From Niveibacterium sp. SC-1 (GTDB lineage Bacteria > Pseudomonadota > Gammaproteobacteria > Burkholderiales > Rhodocyclaceae), in the NCBI RefSeq assembly GCF_038235435.1, contig NZ_CP151275.1, positions 2,914,001 through 2,978,000 on the forward strand: 64,000 nucleotides of DNA, read 5' to 3'. The notes under the pieces are model-generated. The model was not told where the DNA came from. It did not search any database and saw only the letters and a list, made by a program, of their open reading frames with translations. Shown here piece after piece: positions 52,250 to 61,710 of the stretch. Each line of letters opens with the position of its first letter. Position 1 is the first letter of the stretch. The position numbers were made by a program, and so were the translations under genes.

Positions 52250-53013
52250 ATACCCCTGCCGCCCCGACGCAGCTCCTCGAAGGCAAAGTCGCGCTGATCA
52301 CCGGCGCCAACCGCGGCATCGGCGAAGCCATCGCCCGGCTTTTCGCCCGGCACGGTGCCCAGTTGCTGCTCGGCGGACGGCGTCAGGAGGCGCTTGAAGC
52401 GGTCGCGCGGGGCATCGTCGAGGAAGGCGGCAAGGAGCCGGTCATCCTCGCCTTCGATGTCACCGATCCGAACGCAGTGCGCGACGCGTTTCAGCGCGTG
52501 TTCAAGGAGCATCGCCGACTCGACGTGCTGGTGAATAACGCAGGCGTGCTCGGTGATGCGCTGATCGGCATGGTGACCGAGGCCCAGATCCAGGACACTT
52601 TCGCAGTCAATGTCTTCGGCGTCATCCATTGTGCGCAGTACGCGGCTCGACTCATGGCGCGCTCGGGCGGCGGCAGCATCGTGAACCTGAGCTCGATCAT
52701 CGGCACCCACGGCAATCGCGGCCAGAGTGTGTATGGCGGCAGCAAGGCCGCGGTGATCGGGATCACGCAATCGCTCGCCAAGGAACTCGCGCCGCAGAAC
52801 ATCCGCTGCAACGCGATCGCGCCCGGCTTCATTGACACCGACATGACCCGCACACTGGCGCCGGAGATCCACGCCGAGCGTATGCGGTCGATCGCGATGG
52901 GTCGTATCGGTACGCCGACCGACATCGCCAATACCGCGCTATTCCTTGCGTCTGACCTCTCCGCCTACGTGACCGGGCAAGTCATCGGGGTGGATGGCGG
53001 CATGCTGATCTGA
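52246..53013 (+). CDS. SDR-family 3-oxoacyl-ACP reductase (FabG-like)
   Basis: The product has 255 residues with a complete SDR active site: TGANRGIG cofactor motif (about 19-26), NNAG, Ser150, Tyr163 and Lys167 (YGGSK), and the C-terminal GQVIGVDGGM of FabG proteins. It probably reduces a beta-keto group on an acyl carrier protein-bound chain. No ketosynthase is encoded in the island. Starts by ATGA overlap. Confidence 0.87.
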   Translation: MNTPAAPTQLLEGKVALITGANRGIGEAIARLFARHGAQLLLGGRRQEALEAVARGIVEEGGKEPVILAFDVTDPNAVRDAFQRVFKEHRRLDVLVNNAGVLGDALIGMVTEAQIQDTFAVNVFGVIHCAQYAARLMARSGGGSIVNLSSIIGTHGNRGQSVYGGSKAAVIGITQSLAKELAPQNIRCNAIAPGFIDTDMTRTLAPEIHAERMRSIAMGRIGTPTDIANTALFLASDLSAYVTGQVIGVDGGMLI

Positions 53014-53016
53014 TCG

Positions 53017-54417
53017 ATGGCTTTCTGGGATCTCGCCCACGCCGACGTAGCCCTGGTCGAAGACGGCGCGGCAGGACGACGCGCGCTCTATTACGACGAA
53101 CTGGCCGTCGCGGCCGATACCATCGGGCGCGCGTTGCCATCGTCCGGTGATGGCAAGTCGCTCGGCTTCCTGCTTTTCCGCAGCACCCTGGATTGCGTGG
53201 CCGCCTATCTGGCCGCGCTGCGCTCCGGCCACGCCCTGGCCCTGCTCACACCGCATCAGGCGCCGGGCGCACTCGAGGCACTGGTCGCGCGGTATCGACC
53301 GGAGTGGATCGCGGGCGGAGAGGTCCCGCCCTTGGAGGGCTATCAAGGTCCGATGAGCGTAGCGGCGCCGCAGATCGTCGTCCGACACGACGCATCGCCG
53401 GCTGCGGCCATCCACCCGGACACCGCGCTGCTTCTGAGTACCTCTGGCTCCACCGGCAGCCCGAAGATGGTCCGCCTCTCGTATCGCGCGCTCGACGCCA
53501 ACGCGAAGGCGATTGCCGAGTATCTCGGCCTGAATACGCGGGAACGGGCGATCACGACGATGCCGCTCAGCTATTCGTACGGGCTTTCCGTGCTGAACAG
53601 CCACCTGCACGCCGGCGCACGCACGCTGCTCACCGAGGCGCCGATCCTAGGGCGCCCGTTCTGGGATTTCTTCGCCGCCGAAAAGGCCAGTTCGCTGGCC
53701 GGCGTGCCCTATATCTATCAGATGCTGCAGCGCTTGCGACCCGCACGCATGGATCTGCCCTCGCTGCGGATGTTGACCCAAGCCGGGGGCCATCTCGCCG
53801 AACCGATCAAGCGCGAGTTCGCACAGCTCGCGGCCGAACGCGGCTGGCGCTTCTTCGCCATGTATGGCCAGACGGAAGCCTCCGCGCGCATCGCTTACGT
53901 ACCGAGCGAGAAGGCGCTGGAAAAGCTCGGTGCGATCGGCATCACGATTCCCGGAGGTACGCTTAGCATCGACCCCGGAAACGGAGAACTCTGCTATCGC
54001 GGCGACAACGTGATGATGGGTTACGCCGAGTCGCGCGAGGATCTGGCCCAAGGCGATACGCTCGCCGGAATGCTGCGCACGGGCGACCTCGCGCGCCAGG
54101 ACGAGGACGGCTACTTCTATATCACGGGTCGGCTAAAACGGATCGCCAAGGTCTTCGGCAATCGCGTCAGCTTGGATGAAGTGGAACAACTGCTGGAGGC
54201 CAGGCTTGGGCTAGACGCGGCCGCCCTGGATGCGGGCGATCGCCTCCTCATTGTGAGCGAGCGCGATGCGCACGAAGACATCGTCGCACTTCTGCGGGCC
54301 CAACTCGACCTGCATCCGAGCGGATTCCAGACGCGTTGCGTTCCGTCCCTGCCGCGCCTACCCTCCGGCAAGAAGGACTACGCGGGGCTGCTGGCAAAAC
54401 TGGCAGTGAAGACTTGA
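53017..54417 (+). CDS. AMP-dependent acyl/aryl ligase (ANL family)
   Basis: The product has 466 residues, short for the family. The P-loop is LLLSTSGSTGSPKMVRLSY (about 139-157), followed by MYGQTEAS, RTGDLARQDEDGYFYITGRLKRIAK (hinge) and the C-terminal LPSGKKDY lysine. It activates a carboxylic acid as adenylate and passes it to CoA or an acyl carrier protein. Its acceptor is likely the ACP at 56761-56994. Confidence 0.88.
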   Translation: MAFWDLAHADVALVEDGAAGRRALYYDELAVAADTIGRALPSSGDGKSLGFLLFRSTLDCVAAYLAALRSGHALALLTPHQAPGALEALVARYRPEWIAGGEVPPLEGYQGPMSVAAPQIVVRHDASPAAAIHPDTALLLSTSGSTGSPKMVRLSYRALDANAKAIAEYLGLNTRERAITTMPLSYSYGLSVLNSHLHAGARTLLTEAPILGRPFWDFFAAEKASSLAGVPYIYQMLQRLRPARMDLPSLRMLTQAGGHLAEPIKREFAQLAAERGWRFFAMYGQTEASARIAYVPSEKALEKLGAIGITIPGGTLSIDPGNGELCYRGDNVMMGYAESREDLAQGDTLAGMLRTGDLARQDEDGYFYITGRLKRIAKVFGNRVSLDEVEQLLEARLGLDAAALDAGDRLLIVSERDAHEDIVALLRAQLDLHPSGFQTRCVPSLPRLPSGKKDYAGLLAKLAVKT

Positions 54418-54424
54418 GCCCGCA

Positions 54425-55504
54425 ATGACCATCGCGCTGGAAGAACTGCTTCTCGACGGACCCTTCGCGCTGGACAGCGTGGGCAAATCGCGCCGCCTTG
54501 TTCCGCGGCTGCTGGATCTGACGCGTCACCACCACGCTGCCTGCGAGTCTTACGAACGCATCATCGACCGCCTGCATGCCGACTGGTCGCAAGCCACGAC
54601 GCGCGAGGATCTGCCTTATCTGCCGGTGGGCGTGTTCAAGCATCTGCTGCTCGCCAGCGTTCCGCCCGAGGAGATCGTCCGCGAGCTGCGCTCCTCGGGT
54701 ACCTCAGGCGCCGCATCACGCATCGTGCTGGACCGTGCCACCGCTGGCCTGCAGACACGCGCGCTGGCGAAGATCGTGGCCGACTTCATCGGCATTGAGC
54801 GCCGGCCAATGCTGGTCGTGGATCAGGCGAATCTTCTGCGTGGCGCGACCTCACTCAACGCACGCGCTGCAGCGGTGCTGGGTTTCTCCAACTTCGGTCG
54901 CCAACACACCTATGCACTGTCGCCCGATCTCGCGCTCGATACCGAGGCGGTGAGCCAGTTCGCGGAGCGCTTCCGCGAGACACCGGTGCTGCTCTTCGGC
55001 TTCACCTTCATCATCTGGCAGTATTTGGTGCTCGCCTGCCGTCGCGAAGGGCGAAAGTTCGAGTTCGCGCCTGGCAGCGTGCTGATCCACGGAGGCGGTT
55101 GGAAGCGGATGTTGGACATCCAGGTCGACAACGCAGCCTTCAAGACCGGCATCGCCGAGACGCTGGGCATTCATCAGGTGCACAACTACTACGGCATGGC
55201 CGAGCAGGTAGGGACCATCTTCATGGAGTGCGCACATGGCCGGCTGCACACCACCGACTACTCGGACGTCGTCGTGCGCGATCCGTTGAGCCTCGCACCA
55301 CAGCCCGACGGCGCCACGGGGTTGCTGCAGGTACTGAGCGAACTCCCGCGCAGCTACCCAGGCCACAGCCTGCTGACCGAAGACGTCGGCGCGGTGACCG
55401 GCGAAGACGACTGCCTCTGCGGCCGCAAAGGCCGCACGCTGCGCGTCGATGGCCGTCTGCCACGCACAGAGCTGCGCGGCTGCAGCGATACCCGGGTGCT
55501 GTGA
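54425..55504 (+). CDS. LuxE-family acyl-protein synthetase
   Basis: The product has 359 residues. RSSGTSGAASRI (about 88-100) and LIHGGGWKRM plus NYYGMAEQVGTIFMEC are LuxE landmarks. LuxE activates fatty acids and in luminous bacteria feeds LuxC reductase. No luciferase genes are present. Similar LuxE proteins occur in flagellin or surface-glycan modification islands. A cysteine-rich C-terminal DDCLCGRKGRTLR is present as in related acyl-protein synthetases. Confidence 0.87.
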   Translation: MTIALEELLLDGPFALDSVGKSRRLVPRLLDLTRHHHAACESYERIIDRLHADWSQATTREDLPYLPVGVFKHLLLASVPPEEIVRELRSSGTSGAASRIVLDRATAGLQTRALAKIVADFIGIERRPMLVVDQANLLRGATSLNARAAAVLGFSNFGRQHTYALSPDLALDTEAVSQFAERFRETPVLLFGFTFIIWQYLVLACRREGRKFEFAPGSVLIHGGGWKRMLDIQVDNAAFKTGIAETLGIHQVHNYYGMAEQVGTIFMECAHGRLHTTDYSDVVVRDPLSLAPQPDGATGLLQVLSELPRSYPGHSLLTEDVGAVTGEDDCLCGRKGRTLRVDGRLPRTELRGCSDTRVL

Positions 55505-55506
55505 AC

Positions 55507-56724
55507 ATGGAACTCTTGCTGCCCGACTCCGGAGACGCGCAAGCCCAGATCGAACGGCTTCGCAACGCCACGCTGAAGCCCTTCGATGCGGACATCCTCG
55601 CCTTTTTCGGCGACTTCTCTCAGCGCGTGCTCGCTGACACCGGGCTGCGTCAGTACCCCGAGCTCGTCGCCCTGGGCTACTGGTTCAGGCCGGCTGCCGT
55701 CGCGCGGCTGCGCGAACGCCATGTCCATCTTGCCGAAGGTGGTGTGCTGCGGCCACGCGGCGTGGCTCTGCACTACGCGCCCTCCAATGTGGACTCAGTG
55801 TTCGTCTATTCCTGGTTTCTGTCGCTCGCCTGCGGCAATCGCAACATCATCCGACTGTCGGCGCGTTCGGCGGGCGCACGCAGGGCTGCCCTATTCGATT
55901 TGCTGACCGCGCTCTTGCAGGATCCGCGACATGCGCGCATCGCTGCGGCCACCGCCGTGGTGAGTTTTGCTCACGACGATACGCAGAATGCGGCGCTCGC
56001 ATGCGACTGCCATCTGCGCGTAACTTGGGGCGGCGACGCCGCGGTCAACGCCTTGCGTCGCGTCGCCTTGCCGCCGCTGGCAACCGAACTCGTTTTTCCC
56101 AACCGCGAATCCTGGGCTTTGCTGGATGCCTCGACGGTACTCGCCGCCGACGAGACGACATTCGAAGCGCACCTGCGTGGCTTCTACAACGACGCATTCT
56201 GGTTTGCCCAGCAAGCGTGCTCTTCACCACGCGCGCTGGCTTGGGTCGGTACGCAGGAGACAGTGCGGCGCGCGCAACTACGCTTCTGGGACGGGCTGAG
56301 GGCGTACCTGCACCGGCGCGGGGAGTTCAGCGACGCGAGCGAACTTGCAAACCGCCTGGTCGCTACCCATGTCGCGGCGGCCGCGGTACCGGCACAGTCG
56401 CTAGAAGGCAGTCTCGCCGACTGGCCCTTGAGGATCTCCAGCGACGCGCTCGATCCCTTGCAGCGCGAGCAACACTGCGGCTATGGACTTTTCTACGAAG
56501 TGCAGCGCGACTCGCTAGCCGAGTGCGTCGCGCTCTTCGCGCCGCAGGACCAGACAGTGGCTTACTGGGGCTTCTCGCGCGAGACACTGATTGATTGGGC
56601 CCAGTCTCTTGGCGATCGATGTGTCGATCGCGTCGTACCTCTGGGCAAGGCGCTGCAGTTCTCGGACCGCTGGGACGGGCAGGACCTGCTGCAATCGTTC
56701 TCCCGGCTGGTGAGCATCGACTGA
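55507..56724 (+). CDS. LuxC-family acyl-CoA/acyl-protein reductase
   Basis: The product has 405 residues from the ATG at 55507. The acyl-accepting cysteine is Cys238 in FAQQACSSPRALAWVG, as in LuxC, and a NAD(P)-binding region precedes it. It would reduce an activated acyl group to an aldehyde. It follows LuxE by 2 bp, and the two probably form one complex. The aldehyde product may be attached to or reduced on the flagellar sugar; this is inference. Confidence 0.86.
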   Translation: MELLLPDSGDAQAQIERLRNATLKPFDADILAFFGDFSQRVLADTGLRQYPELVALGYWFRPAAVARLRERHVHLAEGGVLRPRGVALHYAPSNVDSVFVYSWFLSLACGNRNIIRLSARSAGARRAALFDLLTALLQDPRHARIAAATAVVSFAHDDTQNAALACDCHLRVTWGGDAAVNALRRVALPPLATELVFPNRESWALLDASTVLAADETTFEAHLRGFYNDAFWFAQQACSSPRALAWVGTQETVRRAQLRFWDGLRAYLHRRGEFSDASELANRLVATHVAAAAVPAQSLEGSLADWPLRISSDALDPLQREQHCGYGLFYEVQRDSLAECVALFAPQDQTVAYWGFSRETLIDWAQSLGDRCVDRVVPLGKALQFSDRWDGQDLLQSFSRLVSID

Positions 56725-56760
56725 GCCGGCACCTTCGCCGGCTCCTGCAGGTCCCTCTGC

Positions 56761-56994
56761 TCAGCTCACGTATTTCGCCAGGATCTCCTTGGCCTTAGCG
56801 AAGGAGGACATGTCGATCACATCGTTGGTGTCGAGCATGATGTCGAAGCCGTTCTCGATCGCCGCCACCAGCGCCATGTGCGCCACCGAATCCCACTCCG
56901 GGATGGTGTTGAAGCGCAGGCCGTCCTCGACCTTCGCGACCGGGATCACCAGCGCCTCGGCGAATACTTGTTTCAATTTGTCTTCGTTGCTCAC
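56761..56994 (-). CDS. acyl carrier protein of the modification island
   Basis: The product has 77 residues from a GTG at 56994 with GGGAGG eight bases upstream; the longer open frame to 57207 is not conserved. The phosphopantetheine serine is Ser36 in PEWDSVAHM, in the normal D-S-[VL] context. It is transcribed toward luxC, opposite to the rest of the island, from the same intergenic region as fliC. It probably carries the acyl chain made by the AMP-ligase and FabG-like enzyme. Confidence 0.87.
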   Translation of the reverse strand: MSNEDKLKQVFAEALVIPVAKVEDGLRFNTIPEWDSVAHMALVAAIENGFDIMLDTNDVIDMSSFAKAKEILAKYVS

Positions 56995-57364
56995 CGTCTG
57001 CCTCCCTGAATAGAAGAGCTTCAATAGGAACCCGAACCCTTCTGTCGCGAGCATACCTCCCATTCGCACCGCGACGCACCCCACGGGCACGAGGCCGTTG
57101 CCCGCAAGCCATATTCGGCGCGGCTCTTCAGCCAGGCGCCGCCACGAAGGTTCTGAGGCCCTCAAGTTGTCCACGTCCGCGACGTAACTGCATTCACACG
57201 TCGGCACAGCGCCTGCAAACCCAAGGCCAGCAAGGATCTACAAAGGCCTAAAGTCTTCGGAAGCGGCGCCGATAATTGCACCAAGAGCAACAAATGCTCT
57301 AGACGGTTGGAATAACCAACCGACAGTACATAAACGGAAACGAAACGACTCGGAGGCCTTCATC
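56995..57364. promoter_or_regulatory. 370-bp divergent region between ACP gene and fliC
   Basis: The right part holds the sigma-28 promoter (57249-57275) and the 90-base fliC leader with CGGAGG 8 bases before ATG. The left part (56995-57240) must hold the ACP promoter on the minus strand; I see no clear element there and no further gene. Confidence 0.6.
57249..57275 (+). promoter_or_regulatory. sigma-28 (FliA) promoter of fliC
   Basis: TAAAGTCT (57249-57256), 11 bases, then GCCGATAA (57268-57275). This matches the FliA consensus TAAAGTTT-N11-GCCGATAA at 15 of 16 positions. It lies about 90 bp before the flagellin start. Confidence 0.93.
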
Positions 57365-58867
57365 ATGGCTATGGTTATCAACAGCAATATTCAGTCCCTG
57401 AATGCGCAGCGCAACCTTTCGACTTCGCAGAATTCGCTGAATACCTCCCTGCAGCGCCTCTCCTCTGGCCTGCGTATCAACAGCGCCAAGGACGACGCAG
57501 CCGGTCTCGCGATCTCGCAACGTATGACGTCGCAGATCAAGGGTCTTAACCAAGCCGTGCGCAACGCCAACGACGGCATCTCGCTGGCTCAAACCGGTGA
57601 AGGCGCACTGTCTTCCGCCGGCGACATCCTGCAACGTGTCCGCGAACTGGCCGTCCAATCCTCGAACGCCAGCAACTCCGCTAGCGACCGTGAAGCGCTG
57701 CAGAACGAAGTCTCGCAGCTGACCCAAGAACTGGATCGCATTTCGACCACGACCGAGTTCAACGGCAAGAAGCTGTTCGACGGCACCTTCGGCACCGCCC
57801 AGTTCCAGGTGGGCGCCAATGCCGGCCAGACCATTACCGCCAGCACCAGCAACCTGCGCACCACCACTTACGGCAACAACCAACTCCAAGGCTCGGGCAG
57901 CGCCTCGCACGTCGGCGCCGGCACCGGCACTGTAAGCACAGTTGCGGCGGGCACCATCACGGTGAACGGCTACATCGGCTCGGCTGACGTTGCGGTGAGC
58001 GCCGGTGACAGCGCCAAAGACATCGCGGCCTCGGCGAATGCGCAGACCAACAAGACCGGCGTGACCGCCACCGCCCGCAACGACGTTGGCCTGAGTTTCT
58101 CCGCTTCCGGCGCGTATGTGCTCAAGGTCACCGGCGAAAACAGTACCGCCGAAACCGTGTCCTTCACGCTGTCCGCCAGCAACACTGCCGACGGCCTCTC
58201 GTCCGCAGTAACTGCATTCAACGACAAAGCCGCCAAGACCGGTATCACAGCCTCGCTGTCCTCCGACGGCACCAAGGTCGTGCTGACCAGCGCCACCGGG
58301 GAAGACATCCATCTAACTGACACAACTACTGGAAACGCAGGCGATGTGACGGTCCAGGGTCAATCCACCGACAACACCGGCACAGTTCAGAATTACGGCG
58401 CTGCCGTGACGCTCACCGGTGGTACCAACACAACGGCCGACGACGCCTTTGTGACCGGCCAGGTGACCTTCGACTCACAGAAGTCGTACTCGGTTTCGGA
58501 AAACGCCTCGAACGTGGTCAACGCTGACGCAAACGCGCACGCTTCGAGCCTGAACAAAGTGTCGGATCTCGACATCAGCACCTTCGAAGGCGCGCAGCAA
58601 GCGCTCAAGACTGTGGATTCGGCTCTGGCGCTCATCAACGGTCAGCGTGCCCAATTCGGCGCCCTGCAGTCGCGCTTCGAAGCGACGGTGACGAACCTGA
58701 ACACCACTTCGGAAAACCTCTCTGCTTCGCGTAGCCGGATCATGGATGCCGACTTCGCCTCGGAAACCGCGAACCTCACGAAGTCTCAGATCCTGCAACA
58801 AGCTGGCACGGCAATGCTCGCGCAAGCCAACCAGATCCCGCAGGGTGTCCTGAGCCTCCTGCGCTAA
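57365..58867 (+). CDS. fliC: flagellin FliC
   Basis: The product has 500 residues. The conserved N-terminal D0/D1 domains ([40 protein letters not shown]) and C-terminal D1/D0 ([33 protein letters not shown]) flank a variable central region (about 165-410) rich in Thr, Ser, Val and Ala, a good target for O-glycosylation by the OGT encoded upstream. It is exported by the flagellar type III system and polymerises into the filament. Driven by a sigma-28 promoter and followed by a hairpin. Confidence 0.97.
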   Translation: MAMVINSNIQSLNAQRNLSTSQNSLNTSLQRLSSGLRINSAKDDAAGLAISQRMTSQIKGLNQAVRNANDGISLAQTGEGALSSAGDILQRVRELAVQSSNASNSASDREALQNEVSQLTQELDRISTTTEFNGKKLFDGTFGTAQFQVGANAGQTITASTSNLRTTTYGNNQLQGSGSASHVGAGTGTVSTVAAGTITVNGYIGSADVAVSAGDSAKDIAASANAQTNKTGVTATARNDVGLSFSASGAYVLKVTGENSTAETVSFTLSASNTADGLSSAVTAFNDKAAKTGITASLSSDGTKVVLTSATGEDIHLTDTTTGNAGDVTVQGQSTDNTGTVQNYGAAVTLTGGTNTTADDAFVTGQVTFDSQKSYSVSENASNVVNADANAHASSLNKVSDLDISTFEGAQQALKTVDSALALINGQRAQFGALQSRFEATVTNLNTTSENLSASRSRIMDADFASETANLTKSQILQQAGTAMLAQANQIPQGVLSLLR

Positions 58868-58892
58868 GCAAGCTGAAGTAGGAAAGCAAGAA

Positions 58893-58926
58893 GAGGCCGG
58901 GAGTTGAGCAATCGACTTCCGGCCTC
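58893..58926 (+). terminator. stem-loop terminator after fliC
   Basis: GAGGCCGGGAGT (58893-58904) pairs with ACTTCCGGCCTC (58915-58926) with one mismatch. The following bases (GGTTCAAG) are not a strong T-tract, so some read-through into flaG is likely. Confidence 0.65.
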
Positions 58927-58947
58927 GGTTCAAGGGGAGAAACGGTC

Positions 58948-59352
58948 ATGAGCATCCCGGCCATAACAAACGGTCTCGCACCGCCCGCCGCCAGCGGCGG
59001 CAACCGACCTGCCGCCGAGACCATTCCGAGTAGCAGCACCCAGGCTGCCGCTCCTACATTGACGCCACAGGCCGTCGAGGCCACCCAGGCTGCCGCTCAA
59101 AGCGGCTCTTCGCGCTTGCAGCCCGAACAGGTGAAGCAGGCCGTAGACGCATTGAAGGAAGCCTTCAAATCGGTGGCACAGGACTTGCAATTCTCCATCG
59201 ATGAAGACACCGGCAAGACGGTGGTGAAAATCGTCGATGCCGTCACCAAGGACGTGATCCGCCAGATTCCGGGCGAAGAAGTCCTGGTCATCGCCAAGGC
59301 GCTGGGCAAACTGGACAAGTTGCACGGCGTGCTGGTGAAGCAACAGGCCTAG
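58948..59352 (+). CDS. flaG: FlaG family protein
   Basis: The product has 134 residues. The variable N-terminus is followed by the FlaG domain (LQFSIDEDTGKTVVKIVDA, VIRQIPGEEVLVIAKAL). FlaG influences filament length in polar flagellates. It lies 80 bp after fliC with GGGGAGA before the ATG. Confidence 0.92.
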   Translation: MSIPAITNGLAPPAASGGNRPAAETIPSSSTQAAAPTLTPQAVEATQAAAQSGSSRLQPEQVKQAVDALKEAFKSVAQDLQFSIDEDTGKTVVKIVDAVTKDVIRQIPGEEVLVIAKALGKLDKLHGVLVKQQA

Positions 59353-59388
59353 AGCCCGCGGGGCTCAAGAGGCAACGAGGATTCGAGC

Positions 59389-60801
59389 ATGGGTATTACT
59401 TCTTCCGTCGGACTCGCCACGGGTCTGAACGTCGACGACATCGTCAGCAAGCTGATGTCGGCAGAGCAGCAGCCCGCTGTCCTGCTGCAGCAGAAGAGCA
59501 CCAAGCTTTCCACGCAATTGTCGGCCTTCGGCCAGATCAAGAGCGTGATGTCCTCGCTGCAGGACGCGACCACGGCGCTGGGCTCAGCGGACAAATATGC
59601 CGCCATGTCGGCAAGGGTTTCCGACAGCTCGGCACTTTCTGCCACCTCCAGTACCAGCGCACTGGCCGGCAGCTACAACGTCAAGGTACTGAATCTTGCC
59701 CAGGGGCAACGCGTTGCCTCGAACTCCGGCGTTGCGTCCAGTGTCGCCGCGGGCACGCTCACCATCCAGCTGGGGACCTACAGTACCGACAGCAACAACG
59801 TCACCACTTTCAGTGCGGCTTCGACTGCTGCGACGCCAATCAACTTCACGGGCTCCACGCTCACGGAACTTCGCGACAGCATCAATGCAGCCAAGACCGG
59901 TGTGACCGCGAGCATCGTGAACGACGGCACGAGCGATCGTCTCGTCCTCGCCAGCGACGGCGTAGGTGGGGCCACAGGTTTCCAGATCAGCGGTACGGAC
60001 GGGCTTTCCGGGCTCTCTTACGACGCCTCGACGGCCGCTAGCAGCAACAGTTTCAGCAGCCTGCAAAGTGCGCAGGATTCGAAGATCGAGGTCCAGGGCC
60101 TGACGATCACGCGTTCCTCGAACACGGTCGAAAATGCTATCCCGGGCGTCACGCTGAACCTGACTGCCAAGACGACTACCGATCCGGTCGTCGTGACCGT
60201 CTCCAAGGACAACTCGCAAGCGACCACCGCTGTCCAGAACCTGGTCAAGGCCTACAACGGCATGATCAGCACGATGAATGCGATGACGTCCTACAACAAG
60301 GACAGCAACCAGGCTTCCGTGCTCACCGGTGACGCCAGCATCGCCAGCATGCGCAACCTCGCGCGCGGTGCTTTGACCCAGTCGGTCAAGCTCAGCGACG
60401 GGAGCTCCATGCGGTTTTCCGACATGGGGGTGACGCTGCAGAAGGACGGCACGCTGGCAGTCGACACCACCAAGCTGAACAAGGCGCTGACTGAACAGCC
60501 CGCGCGTGTGGCGGAGTTCTTGGCCGGCAACAGCTCGACCACTGGCTTGAGCAAGCTTGCCTCCAAGACGCTCGATTCGATTAACGGAACAAACGGCTCA
60601 CTCGCCGGCAAGACCAAGGGACTGCAGAGCTCGATCGACAGCATCGGCAAGCAGCTCGATAGCTGGAACACGCGGCTCACCGCCATCGAAGCGCGCTATC
60701 GCGCCCAGTTCACGGCGCTCGAGACGACGATCTCGAGCATGCAGTCGACGCAGACCTATCTGACACAACAGCTCGCAGCCCTTCCGGGCTTCTCGAGCTG
60801 A
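59389..60801 (+). CDS. fliD: flagellar filament cap protein FliD
   Basis: The product has 470 residues with FliD_N (GITSSVGLATGLNVDDIVSK) and FliD_C ending in a coiled coil (LDSWNTRLTAIEARYRAQFT). It forms the cap that guides flagellin polymerisation. Good GAGG ribosome-binding site; one operon with flaG and fliS. Confidence 0.96.
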   Translation: MGITSSVGLATGLNVDDIVSKLMSAEQQPAVLLQQKSTKLSTQLSAFGQIKSVMSSLQDATTALGSADKYAAMSARVSDSSALSATSSTSALAGSYNVKVLNLAQGQRVASNSGVASSVAAGTLTIQLGTYSTDSNNVTTFSAASTAATPINFTGSTLTELRDSINAAKTGVTASIVNDGTSDRLVLASDGVGGATGFQISGTDGLSGLSYDASTAASSNSFSSLQSAQDSKIEVQGLTITRSSNTVENAIPGVTLNLTAKTTTDPVVVTVSKDNSQATTAVQNLVKAYNGMISTMNAMTSYNKDSNQASVLTGDASIASMRNLARGALTQSVKLSDGSSMRFSDMGVTLQKDGTLAVDTTKLNKALTEQPARVAEFLAGNSSTTGLSKLASKTLDSINGTNGSLAGKTKGLQSSIDSIGKQLDSWNTRLTAIEARYRAQFTALETTISSMQSTQTYLTQQLAALPGFSS

Positions 60802-60825
60802 GCATTGGGCAAGGACTAGATCACC

Positions 60826-61218
60826 ATGTTTGGACTCGCACGCAACCCGAACCAGGCTTACGCGAGCGTCGGCGTCGAAACCGACGTGGCCACGGCCAGC
60901 CCGGTCAAGCTCGTCATCATGCTCTACGACGGCGCGATTCTCGCGCTGGCCTCGGCGCGCGCCGCTATCGAGCAGGGCGACATTCCCACGCGCGGCCAGA
61001 AGATCTCGAAAGCCATCGAGATCATTTCCGACGGCCTCCAGTCCAGCCTGGATCACAACGCCGGCGGCGAGCTAGCCGACCGCCTGGCTGCGCTCTACGA
61101 CTACATGAACTCGCGCCTCTTCTACGCCAACGCCAACGCCAACACGGCGGCGATCGACGAAGTCGTGGCCCTGCTGACCGAACTCAAGAGCGCCTGGGAA
61201 GGCATCAACCAACCCTGA
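60826..61218 (+). CDS. fliS: flagellin export chaperone FliS
   Basis: The product has 130 residues, all-alpha, with YASVGVETDVATASPVKLVI and LYDGAILALASARAAI typical of FliS. It keeps flagellin unfolded before export. 24 bp after fliD. Confidence 0.95.
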   Translation: MFGLARNPNQAYASVGVETDVATASPVKLVIMLYDGAILALASARAAIEQGDIPTRGQKISKAIEIISDGLQSSLDHNAGGELADRLAALYDYMNSRLFYANANANTAAIDEVVALLTELKSAWEGINQP

Positions 61219-61265
61219 GCGCCCGCGCGCCGCTCGAAGAAACACGCTTTCACGGAATCGCGATC

Positions 61266-61607
61266 ATGAACAGCTCCCTGACCCTCTACGAAAAGATGAG
61301 CGAGATCTCCGCCCGCATGGCGGAGGCCGCCCAAGCCAATGATTGGGATCAGCTCGGGCAACTCGAGTCCCAGGTTGCAGCCATGCGCAACGAACTGATG
61401 ACTCGTGACTGGCAAGCGCCGCGTACCAACGCAGTTCTCTCGGAAGACGAGCGCCGCCGCAAGGCCGAACTCATCAAGCGTATCCTCGCCGATGACCGCG
61501 AAGTGCGCCGCCACACTGAACCGTGGATGGAGGACGTGCGCAAGCTGCTTGGTGGCAACAGCCGTGGCCGTGCCATGCGAGTCGCCTACGGCGCGATCGC
61601 CGACTAA
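61266..61607 (+). CDS. fliT: flagellar chaperone FliT
   Basis: The product has 113 residues, helical. The order after fliS, and motifs such as EKMSEISARMAEAAQANDWD and the ILADDREVRRHTEPWM region, indicate FliT, the chaperone of FliD that can also modulate flagellar gene expression. The ribosome-binding site is weak (CGGAA about 10 bases upstream). Confidence 0.85.
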   Translation: MNSSLTLYEKMSEISARMAEAAQANDWDQLGQLESQVAAMRNELMTRDWQAPRTNAVLSEDERRRKAELIKRILADDREVRRHTEPWMEDVRKLLGGNSRGRAMRVAYGAIAD

Positions 61608-61710
61608 GGCTTCCCTGGACTGCGCCGCCGCCGGCAATCCGGCACGGCCTACATGGAAGCGTCGCCGCGGGCGAGCCCTCTCGCCTGCCCGATGAATCCG
61701 GGAGACCCGC

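Noticed and set aside
54425..56724. bioluminescence operon
   Set aside because: LuxE- and LuxC-family genes are present but luxA, luxB and luxD are not; the context is flagellin modification.
56995..57207. upstream extension of the ACP gene to 57207
   Set aside because: The ACP fold starts at the GTG at 56994, which has a strong GGGAGG; the extension has no conserved sequence.
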